This document shows positions 1 through 9,200 of a stretch of DNA of 64,000 nucleotides, piece by piece. The stretch is taken from positions 1-64,000 of the forward strand of contig CAZFDT010000023.1 in assembly GCA_964518335.1 (NCBI GenBank), written 5' to 3'. The DNA comes from CAZFDT01 sp964518335 (GTDB taxonomy: Bacteria > Planctomycetota > Phycisphaerae > Phycisphaerales > Phycisphaeraceae). The notes below the pieces were generated by a model, which saw only the letters and a list, made by a program, of their open reading frames with translations, was not told the origin of the DNA and made no database searches. A program made the translations under genes and the position numbers. Positions within the stretch are counted from its first letter, which is position 1. Each line of letters starts with the position of its first letter.

Positions 1-191
1 GCGACCGGCGCCACCGCAGGCGGCGCTTCGGCCTCGACCGCCTCGGGCGCGGCGGGCGCCGCCGTCAGCGGGGGCGCACCGGGCACCGGCGCCGGCGGCG
101 TCGTCGCCGGCTGACGCCCGCGACCGAAAAACACCGCCGCCACGATCCCCACCGCGATCAGGATCACCCCAAGCGTGATCGCCTGTTTCAT
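1..191 (-). CDS. N-terminally anchored membrane protein, partial (3' end outside window)
   Basis: The gene reads leftward off the window edge, so only the first 63 codons are visible. ATG at 191 is preceded by a GAGGA ribosome site about six bases upstream. The start MKQAITLGVILIAVG leads into one transmembrane helix at about residues 4-22, followed by FFGRGRQP and a long Pro/Ala-rich linker. A short inner tail, one helix and a Pro/Ala-rich periplasmic linker fit YidC-type insertases and several other envelope proteins, and the visible piece cannot choose between them. A minus-strand TATACT (255-260) about 65 bases upstream could be its -10 box. Confidence 0.7.
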   Translation of the reverse strand, partial: MKQAITLGVILIAVGIVAAVFFGRGRQPATTPPAPVPGAPPLTAAPAAPEAVEAEAPPAVAPV

Positions 192-445
192 CGAAGTCCT
201 CGTTCCATAGTGTCAGCTTGCCCCCAAACCCTCGCCAACCGTGCGAAGTCCCGCAGTATAAACCCTCACGCCCCCCCGTGCGAACCCACCCCGACCCCCG
301 GAATGTGGCGGGCGGTGCGGACGGCCTGACAGCGTCCATCGGCCGCGGGCGGGCTATAATGGCGAGTACGACCAAGCCAGCACCCGTCCCCCGGCATGGC
401 GAGTGCACCGACACGCACCACCTCCACCAAGCGTCGCGGGCCGCC

Positions 446-484
446 GTTAGTCGGAATCACTGGGTTTTCACCTTCACCAGTCGA
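446..484. repeat. Intergenic repeat R, copy 1
   Basis: This segment matches 5971-6009 at about 31 of 39 positions, with the shared core TTTCACCTTCACC. On the minus strand both copies read as GTGAAGGTGAAA and reach an in-frame stop right after it (VKVKTQ-stop here, VKVKVQ-stop in the other copy). They could be 3' ends of decayed genes. Both copies are followed about 50-105 bases to the right by a short-tandem-repeat element. Confidence 0.6.
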
Positions 485-586
485 TGCGCCTGCCCATCTG
501 GCAGGGGGCCTCTTGGGGCATGTCTGACGGCTGATGGATGATGTGAAGCCAAACCACTGCATCCGGCCACTCCCTTTGCCTTGCGA

Positions 587-622
587 CATCTGACTCCTGA
601 TTCCTGTTCCCTGGTCCCTAAT
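587..622. repeat. Short-tandem-repeat element 1 (CCTGATTCCTGTTCCCTGG type)
   Basis: An AT-richer string of slightly varied units (TGACTCCTGA, TTCCTGTTCC, CTGGTCCCTA) in a GC-rich intergenic region. It has the look of the other repeat stretches at 6061, 14884, 18234, 20724, 33592 and 44644, but I do not see a complementary second arm here. Confidence 0.45.
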
Positions 623-671
623 CTCCGCCTCTCCCCCCGTCCACTGCAACGCTTCATTTTATCCCCGCCCC

Positions 672-971
672 GTGCGGCGCATAGTCCCCGCCGGGGAATT
701 TTCCGGGATGGGACGAGGGGCGAGGGCCAAGGCTCTGGCAGACGACGCCGTCTCCGCGCATTTGACCAGCCGGGCCGGGCTCTGGGTACACTACGAGTCA
801 TGGACGACGGCGCTGGCCGCCCAACTCTCCTGGCAGCAGGACGACCGCCGCGTCCAGCTCGACGAACTCCACGACCGCACCCCCGCGTACGACGGCGCCG
901 CGGTCTGCCAAACCTATCGTCTGGCCAAATATCCCCCGGCCCAACCGCCCCGGCCCGTCGCGTCCAAGTGA
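672..971 (+). CDS. Small hypothetical protein
   Basis: A 99-residue ORF from GTG 672; ATG 708 is an alternative start giving 87 residues. I recognise no family. It is kept because the second half uses G/C-ending codons like its neighbours and has a mixed composition (RVQLDELHDRTPAYDG, then CQTYRLAKYPP), unlike the Arg/Pro-rich shadow frames around it. It lies just upstream of the CpaF-family gene in the same direction. A TACACT box (787-792) with ATG 800 sits inside it in another frame, but that frame reads like a shadow. The start is uncertain. Confidence 0.4.
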   Translation: MRRIVPAGEFSGMGRGARAKALADDAVSAHLTSRAGLWVHYESWTTALAAQLSWQQDDRRVQLDELHDRTPAYDGAAVCQTYRLAKYPPAQPPRPVASK

Positions 972-1003
972 CGCCTCGCCCACACACGCCCGCACGCGCC
1001 CGC

Positions 1004-1032
1004 TTGGGCTCCATCGTTGGCTCGGCTACACT
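1004..1032 (+). promoter_or_regulatory. Promoter of the CpaF-family gene, short or no leader
   Basis: TTGGGC (1004-1009), a 17-base spacer and TACACT (1027-1032) resemble a sigma-70 promoter. ATG 1039 starts only six bases after the -10 box, so the transcript should begin at or beside the start codon. No ribosome-binding sequence is visible. Confidence 0.6.
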
Positions 1033-1038
1033 ACGCCT

Positions 1039-2160
1039 ATGTCCGTCCAGAGCCTTTTCGCCGCCACCGTGGCCCACTACCTCAAGCCGATCAAGCCTTA
1101 CCTCGACGACGTGCGCGTCTCCGAGGTCATGATCAACCACGCCGACGAGATCTACATCGAACGCGACGGCGAGCTGGTCAAAACCAGCGCCCGCTTCGTC
1201 GATGAGGAGGCCTACGAGGCCGCGGTCAACAACATCCTTCAGTTCACCGGCAAAAGCCTCTTCGACACGGCTTCGCTCATCGACTCGCGCCTGCCCGACG
1301 GGTCGCGCGTCCACGTCGCCAAGGCCCCGTGCGCCCGTCACGGCACGGCCATGACTATCCGCAAGTTCTCCAAGAGCGTGCTCGACATCGACTGGCTCAT
1401 CCACCTGGAGACCATCACCCGCCAGGCCTGCGAGTACCTCAAGATCGCCGTGCTCGCCGAGCAGAACCTGCTCGTCGCCGGCGGCACCAGCTCGGGCAAG
1501 ACTTCGCTGCTCAACGCGCTGTCGGGCTTCATTCCCGAAGGCTCGCGCATCGTCGTCATCGAGGACTCGGCGGAGCTGCAGCTCCAGAAGGAGCACGTCA
1601 TTTCGCTGGAGGCCAAGCAGCCCGACGCCATGGGCCGCGGGGCCGTGGTCATCCGCGATCTGTTCCGCTCGTCGCTGCGCTTGCGGCCCGACCGCATCAT
1701 CATCGGCGAAGTGCGTGGCGGCGAGGCCCTGGACATGATCCAGGCCATGACCAGCGGCCACGGCGGGTCCATGGGCACGCTGCACGCCAACAATCCCCAG
1801 GACGCGCTCAACCGTCTGGAAACCATGGCGCTCATGAGCAAGGTCGAGCTGCCCCTCTACGCCCTGCGCGCCCAGGTGTCGTCGGCGATCGACATCGTCG
1901 TGCAGATGAGCCGGTTCATCGGCGGCCGCCGACTCGTCACCCAGATCACCGAGGTCGATCCGCTGGGCGACGACGGCCACTACCGCCTGCGCGACATCTT
2001 CCGCCTCGCCCCCCGGCCCGACGCCCCCGGCCAGTCCGAAGCCCTCAAGGACAAAACGCTGCAGTTGACATGGACCGGCGAGCGCTCCGCCATGTCCGGC
2101 CGCCTCCGCCCCGACGCCCAGACCCTCGTCACCGACCTCACCCGTGACATCGTCGGCTGA
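1039..2160 (+). CDS. CpaF/TadA-family secretion ATPase
   Basis: A 373-residue secretion ATPase of the type IV secretion/Flp pilus branch (VirB11/CpaF). Visible motifs in order are Walker A GGTSSGKTS at about 148-156, an Asp box (IVVIEDSAEL, 171-180), a Walker B region (RIIIGEVRGGEA, about 219-230) and a His box (GHGGSMGTLHANNP, about 240-253). These hexameric ATPases power pilus assembly or secretion from the cytoplasmic face. It is shorter than typical CpaF and lacks the long N-terminal extension. No Tad/Flp partners (TadB, TadC, pilin, secretin) lie nearby and the main pilus operon is separate. The start follows a promoter by only six bases. Confidence 0.9.
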   Translation: MSVQSLFAATVAHYLKPIKPYLDDVRVSEVMINHADEIYIERDGELVKTSARFVDEEAYEAAVNNILQFTGKSLFDTASLIDSRLPDGSRVHVAKAPCARHGTAMTIRKFSKSVLDIDWLIHLETITRQACEYLKIAVLAEQNLLVAGGTSSGKTSLLNALSGFIPEGSRIVVIEDSAELQLQKEHVISLEAKQPDAMGRGAVVIRDLFRSSLRLRPDRIIIGEVRGGEALDMIQAMTSGHGGSMGTLHANNPQDALNRLETMALMSKVELPLYALRAQVSSAIDIVVQMSRFIGGRRLVTQITEVDPLGDDGHYRLRDIFRLAPRPDAPGQSEALKDKTLQLTWTGERSAMSGRLRPDAQTLVTDLTRDIVG

Positions 2161-2476
2161 GCGCGTGGTGCGGTGGCGTCAGTCCACCGTGCTTCGCACG
2201 TGAATGGCGCGATGGATACGAGAAGCTCAACCGCTCCGGCAACGCGCTTGTCGTACGTCGTCAAGCGGGGTAGGGCAAGGACGCCTGCACAAGGCCGCCA
2301 CCGCAGGAATGCGAATGTCACGGACCGCACGAGTCTGCAGGCCTGGCGTTCGAGTCTCGCTCCGTGTCGATAATTCGCTGCGACACTCGACCATGGCAAC
2401 ACAGTGGCAAGCGACGCTCCCTGCCGATTCCGGGGATGCCTGCACACGATATGCTGATACCTGTGATGGAGGCACG
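2161..2476 (+). other. 316-base gap upstream of the GT-C gene
   Basis: An open frame continues upstream from the GT-C gene to 2204, but it lacks membrane or family features there and the gene has a good ribosome site at 2467-2471. I see no RNA gene, repeat or convincing promoter in this stretch. Confidence 0.5.
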
Positions 2477-4099
2477 ATGACTGTATGTCTGACTAAGTGC
2501 GACGCCGTATGGACACGAAATCGTGCCAAGGCGGTGGCAAGCATGATTGTCGCCCTGTTGGCTATCGCTGCGGTGTACCGCATCGCAAGGTATGTGATGG
2601 CGTTCCCGCTCTGGGGGGATGAGGCCTTTGTGGCGGTCAATTTGTTCGATCGCAGCTATGGGCAGTTGTTCGCACCGCTGGAATACGGACAGATCGTGCC
2701 GTTGGGTTACATATGGGCAACCAAGGCATGTTTTGAGTGGCTTGGCAGCGGCGAGTTGTCGTTGCGTGCGCCGGCCTTTGTCAGTGGGCTGACAGGGCTG
2801 GTGGTCTTCTGGCGGTTTGGCCGGAGTGTGTTGGACGCGCGGTCTTTCCTGATGGCTCTGGGCATATTCGCCGCTTCGTATTACGTGGTTCGCCACAGCG
2901 CCGAGGTCAAGCCATACGCTACGGATCTGGCTGTCGCGGTCGTCGTGACAGCGCTTGGATGGAAGGTGCATCGGCGAAAGTCTGATCCCTTCGCTTGGCT
3001 GGCGCTGGTCGTGGCATCCACCGTCGGTGTGTGGTGTTCCTATCCGGCGATCTTCGTATGTGGCGCCGTGGGGTTTCTGCTGCTTGGCGACGTGGTAGTG
3101 GCTTTTGCCGGCAGGGCAAGACACGCACACAGGGGCGCGGTGCGCCAGGCTGCCAGCTTGCTGGTGTACGGCGTCTTGACTTGCGGAGGTTTCGGGGTGA
3201 TGTACGTGACGTACGCCAGGCCGCACGCCCAGGCAGCGAGTAACGTGACCAGCTTTAAGATCGACACATGGCAAGACGCTCGCCCGCCGACGGACAAGCC
3301 TTGGATGATCCCACTGTGGTTACTCGACGTTCATACGGGGAACCTGCTGGCCTATCCCATAGGCGGTAAGAACGGCGGAAGCACGGTGACATTCGTGCTG
3401 GTGCTGGTTGGTTCGATATCACTGTGGCGACAGCGGCGACGCGACCTGCTCTGGTTGCTGTTGGGGCCGTTGCCATTGATGCTGGCTGCATCCTGTCTCA
3501 AGCTCTATCCATATGGCACCAGCGCTCGCGTCGCGCAGCACATGGCTCCGGCCTTCTGTCTTCTTGCAGGCGTGGGACTGGCCGGTGTGATCAGGCGGTT
3601 TCTCGACGCCAGAATGCAAGGCCGTGGACTGGTCATTGCCACAGGCGTGTGGACCTTGCTTGCCGGTGGCGGGGCAGTTCATTGCGTTGTGCGTCCGTAC
3701 AAGGAAGGCCCCGACTTTGAGAACCGTCGGGTCATGCAAACGCTTGCGGCGCAGTCCCGTCCAGGGGATCAGTGGGTCGTGTACAACTCGCTACGGCCGA
3801 CTCCGTGGGCGCGTGATAAATTTGTCTCGCTGGGGGGTTCGGGGGCTCGCTTCCGCTATTACACGATGCGTTACGCGCCGGGCCAGGTCCACTGGTCACC
3901 GCGACCCGACGACTTCCAGGCACACGGGACTGTCTGGCTCCTGGCCTATCACGACAATGAACAAGCCTTGTCCAGCGACCAGTTTGCCAGATACGTGGCG
4001 GACATGTCCCATCGCCTCGGCAAGCCGCGCGACCACTTTATGTTCGAACTGGGCAGAAGTAAGGGACCTGTCGAGGCTGTGGAAGCTTACGTTTATTGA
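2477..4099 (+). CDS. GT-C fold (ArnT/PMT-like) membrane glycosyltransferase
   Basis: A polytopic protein of 540 residues. After the first helix comes the loop PLWGDEAF, the acidic motif typical of GT-C glycosyltransferases that use polyprenyl-phosphate sugars. About ten hydrophobic segments follow, then a soluble C-terminal part (from about residue 420) with no recognisable domain. ATG 2477 is chosen because GGAGG sits four bases upstream and the residues before it look non-coding. It probably transfers a sugar to an envelope acceptor on the outer face of the membrane; the acceptor is unknown. Codons ending in A/T (ATT, TTG, GCT, TTT) are much commoner than in neighbouring genes, which suggests recent acquisition. 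Confidence 0.75.
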   Translation: MTVCLTKCDAVWTRNRAKAVASMIVALLAIAAVYRIARYVMAFPLWGDEAFVAVNLFDRSYGQLFAPLEYGQIVPLGYIWATKACFEWLGSGELSLRAPAFVSGLTGLVVFWRFGRSVLDARSFLMALGIFAASYYVVRHSAEVKPYATDLAVAVVVTALGWKVHRRKSDPFAWLALVVASTVGVWCSYPAIFVCGAVGFLLLGDVVVAFAGRARHAHRGAVRQAASLLVYGVLTCGGFGVMYVTYARPHAQAASNVTSFKIDTWQDARPPTDKPWMIPLWLLDVHTGNLLAYPIGGKNGGSTVTFVLVLVGSISLWRQRRRDLLWLLLGPLPLMLAASCLKLYPYGTSARVAQHMAPAFCLLAGVGLAGVIRRFLDARMQGRGLVIATGVWTLLAGGGAVHCVVRPYKEGPDFENRRVMQTLAAQSRPGDQWVVYNSLRPTPWARDKFVSLGGSGARFRYYTMRYAPGQVHWSPRPDDFQAHGTVWLLAYHDNEQALSSDQFARYVADMSHRLGKPRDHFMFELGRSKGPVEAVEAYVY

Positions 4100-4273
4100 T
4101 CCTGTGGCAGTGCTCTCGGATGTGGGTGAACGGGATATTTGACGTCCTGTATTCGAGGGATCCGGGATGACCGTTCGTCGATCCCTCGTCTCCGCTTCGC
4201 ATCGCATGGGCCGTCGGAGCCGTCTTCATGCCAGATGTTCGGTCGTCACTTGATGGGCCGATCCGTCGATGTT

Positions 4274-4681
4274 TCAGTGAACCCACCGCAGGATCACCCA
4301 CTGATCGGGGTCCACGGCGCCGCCGAGGATCGCAAAGCCGGTCGGCGATTCGTCGCGGTCGATGATGCGCCAGGATTCGGCCCGAGCGGTCTGCCAGTCG
4401 TCGAACTCGGTCACGACGGCATCCAACGTGATGCTGGCGCCTTCGATGCGCCAGTGGCCCGCAGTGGTGAGCGTGCCGCGCGGCAGCGTGACGGTCTGAA
4501 CGCAGGTGCCATCGTGGCGGAGGTCGAGGAGGACGCTGGCGTGGCTATCGACCAGCGGCTGATACGACCATTTGCCGGCGAGATCGCCGACCGTCACGGT
4601 CCGAGTGGTCGGTGAGGGCGGAAAGTAACCGCCACAGGCGGTCAAGGCCAGCACACTCAGGACCAGCAGAAGGCGAGACAT
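4274..4681 (-). CDS. Small lipoprotein, hypothetical
   Basis: A 135-residue protein with a lipoprotein signal peptide (MSRLLLVLSVLALTAC) whose Cys16 follows LTA, a good signal peptidase II site. The mature part contains a GKWSYQP segment (about 37-43) and alternating hydrophobic strands (ASVLLDLRHDGTCVQTVTLP), resembling small beta-rich lipocalin-like or META-type lipoproteins, though I cannot name a family. It is a single gene convergent with the GT-C gene and has no close operon partner. I see no ribosome site or clear promoter. Confidence 0.65.
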   Translation of the reverse strand: MSRLLLVLSVLALTACGGYFPPSPTTRTVTVGDLAGKWSYQPLVDSHASVLLDLRHDGTCVQTVTLPRGTLTTAGHWRIEGASITLDAVVTEFDDWQTARAESWRIIDRDESPTGFAILGGAVDPDQWVILRWVH

Positions 4682-4839
4682 GGGTGGGTTCGCGCAAGAG
4701 GGTCGAGTGCCGGGCGTTCGTCACGATGCCGCCTGCCGGCAAGGCTATTGTCCATCACGGCTGTCGTCGGTCAAGTGCAGCGGGGCGACGAACGCGGTGG
4801 CAACGACTCCGATGAACTGCCAGCCGCCATCGGCTGCGA

Positions 4840-5817
4840 TCAGAGGTCTCTGAGAAGGTCGGCGCCAGGATCCGCCGCGGTCGTGTCATCCCCGGAGGCG
4901 TGATCTGCGGCGGTCTGGAGCGTGGCGGCGTCGGCCTCGGCGGGGAGGTAGCGGCACTGGCAGAAGGGTCGATCGGCGACGGCTTGGCGCAGCGTGGACC
5001 CGGCGACGCGCGACAGGCGGGGGGCGTGCAGGTCGCCGGCGGCGGGGCGGAACTTCATCTCGTTGACGATGAGTCGATGGTTGCAGTCGGGACAGGGCAG
5101 GGGCGGATCGGCGAGGGCGTCGTCGATGGGCAGGGTCTGGCCGTGCAGTCGGCGCGAGGGCAGGCAGTCGTCGGGCAGGCCCTGCAGGCGCACGTGGGTG
5201 ACGCCGTCGGCCTTGAACGCCTGCAGCACCGTGCGGGCCCACTTCTGCTGAATCGGGCGGTGGTCCTTGCCTTGGGCATGCACGAAGTGGGCCTGCAGCA
5301 GGTACAACTCTGCCAGCCGCTGGCGACTCTCCGCCGTGGCGTCCCCGCCCCCGGATGTGACCCCGCCCACAGAGGGGTCGCCGCCGCCCGCCGCGATCCG
5401 ACGCGCCGCCTCGTGGAAGAACTGCCACGTGATCTCGCTGTCCGTCGCGTCCCGGTCCAGCTCCATCTCGCTGCGCAGCTTCTCCTTGAGCGTGATGTAG
5501 TCGCGGGTGCGAATCCCGAACGGCTTGAACAGCCGCACGATCGCATCGATACGGTCAAACTCCTCCGACTGCTCGCGGGTGAGCAGCGTCGAGTCGTACA
5601 GGTCCTGGTTGGTCCGCACCAGAATCGTCTCCCGGCAGTGCGGGCAGGGACTGTACGGCATCGGCTTGGCGGGCAACGCCTCGTGGCAATACGGACACGT
5701 CGGCCTCAACTCGTCGTGCACCTCGCGGCAGACAATCTGCCCGTCCACCACAAAGGCGGTCTCGTGCGGCTCCAGGACCCGGCCGCTCCTGCTGCAAATG
5801 ACTGGTTGGTCCGCCAT
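4840..5817 (-). CDS. Zinc-ribbon protein, hypothetical
   Basis: A 325-residue soluble protein. The N-terminal 75 residues carry CxxxG-type and CxxC pairs (CSRSG near 8, CPYCHE near 46, CPHCRE near 63) that should form a zinc ribbon or treble clef. The middle is helical and acidic. The C-terminal part has another CPDCNHR motif and a late CQC pair. ATG 5817 (MADQPVICSRSG) is preferred over upstream starts because the extension would run through repeat R. There is no enzyme motif, so a protein-protein or nucleic-acid binding role is possible but unproven. The start is moderately certain. Confidence 0.6.
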   Translation of the reverse strand: MADQPVICSRSGRVLEPHETAFVVDGQIVCREVHDELRPTCPYCHEALPAKPMPYSPCPHCRETILVRTNQDLYDSTLLTREQSEEFDRIDAIVRLFKPFGIRTRDYITLKEKLRSEMELDRDATDSEITWQFFHEAARRIAAGGGDPSVGGVTSGGGDATAESRQRLAELYLLQAHFVHAQGKDHRPIQQKWARTVLQAFKADGVTHVRLQGLPDDCLPSRRLHGQTLPIDDALADPPLPCPDCNHRLIVNEMKFRPAAGDLHAPRLSRVAGSTLRQAVADRPFCQCRYLPAEADAATLQTAADHASGDDTTAADPGADLLRDL

Positions 5818-5970
5818 CACGGATCGGCGTTGGGCGTGCGGTTCACAGTTCGGGGAGGGGAAAGCGGGCCAGGCCAAACCCACCACCCGCTCCACTTCCA
5901 TTGTAGCACACCCGCCAGCCGCGTCCTCGCCCCGCGCCGCACCCGTTCGCACCCCATCCCAGCTCCCCTC

Positions 5971-6009
5971 GTTAATCGGATTTACTGGACTTTCACCTTC
6001 ACCCGCCGA
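5971..6009. repeat. Intergenic repeat R, copy 2
   Basis: About 31 of 39 bases match 446-484 (shared core TTTCACCTTCACC). On the minus strand it reads VKVKVQ-stop, against VKVKTQ-stop in copy 1. As in copy 1, a short-tandem-repeat element follows to the right. Confidence 0.6.
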
Positions 6010-6060
6010 GACCACGTGTGGGTCCATGGCCGAGCTCTATCGGCCGACCTCTGTAGCCCG

Positions 6061-6150
6061 ACGTCTGATGTCTGGTGCCTGACATTTTGCCCTTCGCCTT
6101 CAGCATTTCGCCTTCGCTCCCCCGATCGCTGATCCCTGAACCCTCATCCC
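6061..6150. repeat. Short-tandem-repeat element 2 (CATTTTGCCCTTCGCCTT type)
   Basis: Imperfect short units run through this stretch: CTGATGTCTGGTGCCTGA, then CATTTTGCCCTTCGCCTT and CAGCATTTCGCCTTCG, then CTGATCCCTGAACCCT. The middle part resembles the right arms of the elements at 14927-14959 and 18287-18330 (CATTTTGCC and TTTTGCATTT). It lies upstream of the minus-strand zinc-ribbon gene. No strong hairpin partner is visible. Confidence 0.5.
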
Positions 6151-6216
6151 ACGATTCTACCCCCCGCCCCCACCGTGAATAGTCTCGCCCCCGGAATCTT
6201 CCCCGCGCGTTTGGCG

Positions 6217-9200
6217 TCAGTACTTGTACGCCGCCAGGACCTCGACCTCACCTCCACCGCCACCCGTCAGCTTGGCCCGGCTCAGCACGACGATCATGCG
6301 GCCCTGCTCGACGGGTCCGGCGGCAAAGTCGCCGGACAGATAGCCCTTCACGAGAATGTGTGCGATAAACACGTCACTTCGCGTCGTGAGAGACTGAGCA
6401 AGGAACTGGAATCGTGCCAGCTTCTCTTCGTTATCGTCTGTTGTGGCGTACTCTTCCGCATTGAACGGAGCTGCGCCAAGTTCCTCATTCATCGGATACA
6501 GGTCGTACAATGAGCCGTTCTGCGGATTACCGTCTTCGCCGAAAAACTGCATTTTGGCGACATTGACGCTCCCATTGATCGACAGCAGCTCGCCGACGCT
6601 CTTGAACCCGTCGCGGCTGACGCGCTGGGCGACCATTTCGGCCGCCAAGCCCCCGCGCTGCGACTGGGTTTCCGGCAGGGGCATGGCGTACGCCAAAACG
6701 TGCGGCGGAGCGGTGTTGGCGTTGATCGTCCCGGGAATGAACTGATCCGCACTGGTGTTGCTCGGGTCTGCCGCACCGGTCTCGTTGTTCACGCCGTCAT
6801 GGCGCGGGCTGATGGTCGTGAACTGATCCATCACGATGTGGGCGTGCGTGAGTTGGTTGTAGGGGGCTCCAAGAGGCTTGGTCGCGCCGTGACTGATATC
6901 GAGCGTCCATTCGTTGCTTGACCTTGCCTCCAGCAGTTCGGCGAACGTCCCACCTGTCGCACCGTTGTGGAATCCTACGGTCATCAGCAGGCCGAGTTCG
7001 CTCACGCTGAAGAACGGACGGTTGGCGATGGCCAACTGTAGCGCATCGAGCGCCGCCGCCGAGCCGTTGGTGACGCCCTTGACATCCTTGTTGAGGGTAT
7101 GACAAGCCGAGGCGCTATACCCATCGTCGGGCCAGGGGGTGCCGGACGAGGAGTCGTAGCGGCGGTCGTTGATGATGCCCTTGCCGTTGTTGTGAATGTA
7201 GCGGATGACGCGGCCGTCGCGCCTCAGCGACTTTTGCAGATGTCCGGTGGCCGATGTCTGGGGATACGTACCGGAGCCGGAGTAACCGGACGTGTCCACG
7301 GCGTTCGGCAGCTTCAGGTTGTTATCTGTGAGCCGGTCGTACGCCACCCAGTTCCCGCCAGCCACTCTCACCTGCAACTCCACCGTGACCTGGCTGTCAT
7401 CGGCGACGAACGGCTGCCCCACGCCGGTGGTCACCACGATGGAGTTGGTCGGTGACGGCGATATCGCAAGATCGGACTCAAGCGAGTTCTTCACCCCGCC
7501 TTCGTCAACGCCTGTGCCCGGGTTGACGACATAAATGCGGTGCTCGCGGTCGGGCGTGGTCCCCGCAGGGTCGCGTGGATTGAGCGATTGATTGATGGGA
7601 ATCGTTCGTTCAGTGGCGCCCTGCTTGATGACGATCTGCACCTCGACCCCGGTGTGGTCGAAGGGGCGGTCGAAGGGGTTGCCGATCTCGATGGCCATCG
7701 CTTCCGAGTCATCCACGCGGGTGTAGATGCCATCGATCGGTGCCAGGTCCTCATAGCCCGCCTGCATGTAAACCTCGCGCAGGAAGGGCAGGACCTCCAG
7801 AGCGTAGTAGCTGTTTCCGCCTACGGCGATGGTCGCGCTGGGCTGCTTGTCAGCGTCGCTGTACTCGATCATGGCCAGTGCCATCTGCGCCGCCATCGCA
7901 TTGTCGCCGGCACCCGTGGCGGGCAGATTAAACACACGGCGCAGCCGCTCGTAAAAGGCATTCGCTCGCGCCTGCTGATTGCTCGCATTCTCGTACACCA
8001 GGTCCTGCTTGAGCGTGTGCGCTCCGCCGTGCATGTTACCGTGGTTGGGTGCGAAAGCGCTGTGGCCGCTGAGCGTGGTGTGGATGTGTCGCACCGAAGC
8101 GAACTGGTTCGTGGACATGTCCGAGGGCGTCGACCCCAGATAATGCGCGGTAGCGTCGCCGATGGGTTCGGCGACGTTGGCGTTGTACGGCGTGTTGAGC
8201 ATCGTCGTCATCGCCGAATCCACGCTTGCACTGCTGGGGTTGGGCTTCAGACCACCGCGCCACTGCAGCGCGAGAATCTGCGACGCTTCGCCGCTCATGG
8301 TTCCGTAGATGCTCACGTCCTCCAGCCACGATCCGATGACGCCGCTGGTCGAATACGACCCGGTCGCGGGAAACGTGGCGGGATTGAGCGTGCCAAGCGG
8401 CGTGGGCAGCGTGCCGGGGAGATTCGTTCGCTGGGTCGTGAACAGGGAGGTGACTTCACCGTTGACGAGTCCGCCGACTTTCCGTCCGAGCATGCGCGTC
8501 AAGTCGACATCGGTAGGATAGTAACCCCGCACGTCACCTGACGTGCTCGGAACATAGTCCACATTGCCATTGGGGGTCTGCGCCGTCGCCGACAACAGAT
8601 TGACCAACCCGCTGGCATCGATGACGCGCACCGCCATGAAATACTCGGCCCCCGTCAGCACCATCAGCGGCGCGCGTTCCCAACGGCTGTCGCCGATGCC
8701 GTCGCCGTCGGCATCCACCAGAACTGTGCTGTCAACGGGAATATTGTCGTATTCTGTGGTGACCAGGGCGCTCGGGTCGCTGCCTGTGGCATTCGTGGCG
8801 ACATTGCGAACGGGGGGCGATGCCTCGCCAGTGGTCGCGTAAAACCCGGAGGTGAGTGTGCTGATCTTGCCCCATGTCAGCGTCAGCGTCGATCCGTTGA
8901 GATTGAGATATGGAACCATGTCAGCCAGCCACGTATCGTCATTGACGCCGCCTTTGGCGCCTGGGATTGTTCCGGTGAGGGTCGGTACATCGCGATCTTC
9001 AGCGGTATTGGTATAGGGGTAGTCAAACGGCTCGGCGGATGTGTCCGGAACAAAAAAGCTCGTTCCGTTATGACGCACGTCCTCGTCCATCTGACGGCGG
9101 ATTTCGTCGATGACCGATTGCAGCACCAGATCGATGTTGTTGATCGGCTGCGACGGCGCGACGCGCTGCACGCGCGCCAACTGCAGGTAGCTGGCGCCGA

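Larger units (their letters stand above)
192..671. other. 480-base gap with repeats and no clear gene
   Basis: The ORFs in this stretch are Arg/Pro/Ala-rich shadows without family features. It holds one copy of a 39-base repeat (446-484, second copy at 5971-6009), a short-tandem-repeat stretch (587-622) and an isolated TATAAT (355-360) with no gene placed to use it. I see no RNA gene. Confidence 0.6.
5818..6216. other. 399-base gap with repeat R and a short-tandem element
   Basis: This gap lies between the end of the pseudopilin operon (6217) and the start of the zinc-ribbon gene. It contains repeat R copy 2 (5971-6009) and a CT-rich short-tandem stretch (6061-6150). I see no RNA gene or clear terminator. 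Confidence 0.6.

Noticed and set aside
355..360. TATAAT in the first intergenic gap
   Set aside because: No matching -35 at 16-18 bases and no gene placed to use it.
800..1132. Plus-strand ORF starting seven bases after a TACACT box
   Set aside because: The box fits the short-leader pattern, but the frame is Arg/Pro-rich and runs into the CpaF gene, while another frame there has better coding character.
457..1980. Long minus-strand ORF opposite the CpaF-family gene
   Set aside because: It is the mirror of a well-supported ATPase, rich in Arg/Ala/Gly and without family motifs. It ends in repeat R.
2340..2370. tRNA-like T-loop (GTTCGAGTC)
   Set aside because: The flanking stem does not pair and no acceptor or anticodon arm can be drawn.
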